A stretch of 5,960 nucleotides of DNA from Flavobacteriaceae bacterium (lineage in GTDB: Bacteria > Bacteroidota > Bacteroidia > Flavobacteriales > Flavobacteriaceae). The stretch lies in assembly GCA_015493405.1 (NCBI GenBank), contig WGDF01000124.1, positions 1 to 5,960 of the forward strand. Direction: 5' to 3'. Below the pieces are notes generated by a model that ran no database searches, was not told where the DNA came from, and was given only the letters and a program-made list of their open reading frames with translations. Below, one piece after another: positions 5,293 through 5,960 of the stretch (position 1 is the stretch's first letter; each line of letters opens with the position of its first letter). Position numbers and translations under genes: made by a program.

Positions 5293-5960
5293 ATGAAGCC
5301 TTCAGACAAACGATTTTTAGAAAAAATACGCACTAAAGTCAGTAAAGCCATCGAAGATTACCAACTTATTGAATCCAATGACACCGTTGTGGTCGGGGTT
5401 TCTGGTGGTAAAGATTCAATGGCCTTATTAGACATACTTCATAATCGGCGCCAAGCACTTAAAATACCTTATAATATAGTGGCAGTGCATATACAATTAA
5501 CAGATGTACCTTACCATACAGACGCTTTATATTTGAGAGATTTTTGCGAAGCACGTCGTATTAAATTTGAATTAATTACTGATGAAATCAAAATCATAAA
5601 AAAAAATAAACAGCCCTGCTTCTACTGTTCTTGGAACCGGCGTAAGCTTTTATTTGAATTTACAGGACAGAATAATTTTCAAAAAATTGCTTTGGGTCAT
5701 CATAAAGACGATTTAATCGAAACTTTGATGATGAATATGATCCAACACGGCGAACTGAGTGCGTTTCCGGTCAAATTGTCTATGTTTGATGATCAATTTA
5801 CTCTAATTCGCCCTTTAATCTATATCGGTGATAAAGAATTGCAACGCTATATCGATATAATTGGTTATAAACCATTACCTTATGATTGTAGTTATGCCAA
5901 AAATAACCAGCGTGAATCTTATAAAAACTTGATTAAACAATTTTATCGATTTAATCCGAA
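5293..5960 (+). CDS. ttcA: tRNA 2-thiocytidine(32) synthetase TtcA (3' end cut by window edge)
   Basis: Reading from ATG 5293 gives 222 complete codons with no stop before the window ends. An in-frame TAA at 5257-5259 and the lack of other starts make this ATG the best choice. TtcA is a cytoplasmic, ATP-dependent, iron-sulfur tRNA thiolase that makes s2C at position 32. Its signatures are all present: PP-loop SGGKDS at 37-42 in VVVGVSGGKDSMALL; CFYCSWNRR at 109-117, giving the CxxC pair C109/C112 and the CSxxRR context diagnostic of TtcA; GHHKDDLIETL at 135-145; IRPL at 174-177 or thereabouts; and C199 in the YDCSYAKNNQR stretch, matching the third cluster-binding Cys. TilS and other PP-loop enzymes lack this Cys pattern. 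Bacteroidota homologues are, as I recall, about 250 residues, so probably only a short tail is missing. A nine-A run at 5598-5606 codes I-K-K-N just before the CxxC and leaves the frame intact. Confidence 0.93.
   Translation, partial: MKPSDKRFLEKIRTKVSKAIEDYQLIESNDTVVVGVSGGKDSMALLDILHNRRQALKIPYNIVAVHIQLTDVPYHTDALYLRDFCEARRIKFELITDEIKIIKKNKQPCFYCSWNRRKLLFEFTGQNNFQKIALGHHKDDLIETLMMNMIQHGELSAFPVKLSMFDDQFTLIRPLIYIGDKELQRYIDIIGYKPLPYDCSYAKNNQRESYKNLIKQFYRFNP

Overview
The window is AT-rich, and every gene lies on the + strand. The genes lack Shine-Dalgarno sequences and have A/T-rich leaders, and two intergenic gaps carry exact matches to the Bacteroidota -7 promoter box (TAnnTTTG). Together with the protein flavour (short TsaC, HD-domain CCA-adding enzyme, WaaE-like glycosyltransferase), this points to a member of Bacteroidota. 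The order or genus cannot be fixed from this sequence.

Layout: (1) bases 1-645 hold the C-terminal half of a GT4-type glycosyltransferase cut by the left edge. (2) Bases 709-2571 hold a 620-residue two-domain enzyme, an N-terminal GT4 module fused to a C-terminal WaaE/KdtX-type GT2 module. These two genes look like the end of a lipopolysaccharide or other surface-glycan assembly cluster. (3) Bases 2593-3138 and 3138-4562 hold tsaC (threonylcarbamoyl-AMP synthase for tRNA t6A37) and cca (tRNA CCA-adding enzyme with HD domain), overlapping by one base and so probably co-translated. (4) Bases 4616-5128 hold a small acidic-tailed protein with the pRiA4b ORF-3 / IS1096 TnpR-passenger fold. (5) Bases 5293-5960 hold ttcA (tRNA 2-thiocytidine-32 synthetase), cut by the right edge shortly before its expected end.

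The right two thirds therefore form a tRNA-maturation neighbourhood (t6A37, 3' CCA end, s2C32) with one uncharacterised gene embedded in it, and the left third is glycan assembly. There is no gene-free stretch over 300 bases. The longest gap (5129-5292, 164 bases) holds AT-rich dyads and a near-repeat but no recognisable gene, RNA or GC-rich terminator.

No CRISPR array, insertion sequence, tRNA, rRNA or riboswitch was seen. I found no convincing new defence or mobile system. The points most worth a second look are the GT4-GT2 fusion, its unclear start codon overlapping a promoter box, the bulged hairpin just upstream of it, and the embedded pRiA4b ORF-3-like gene.
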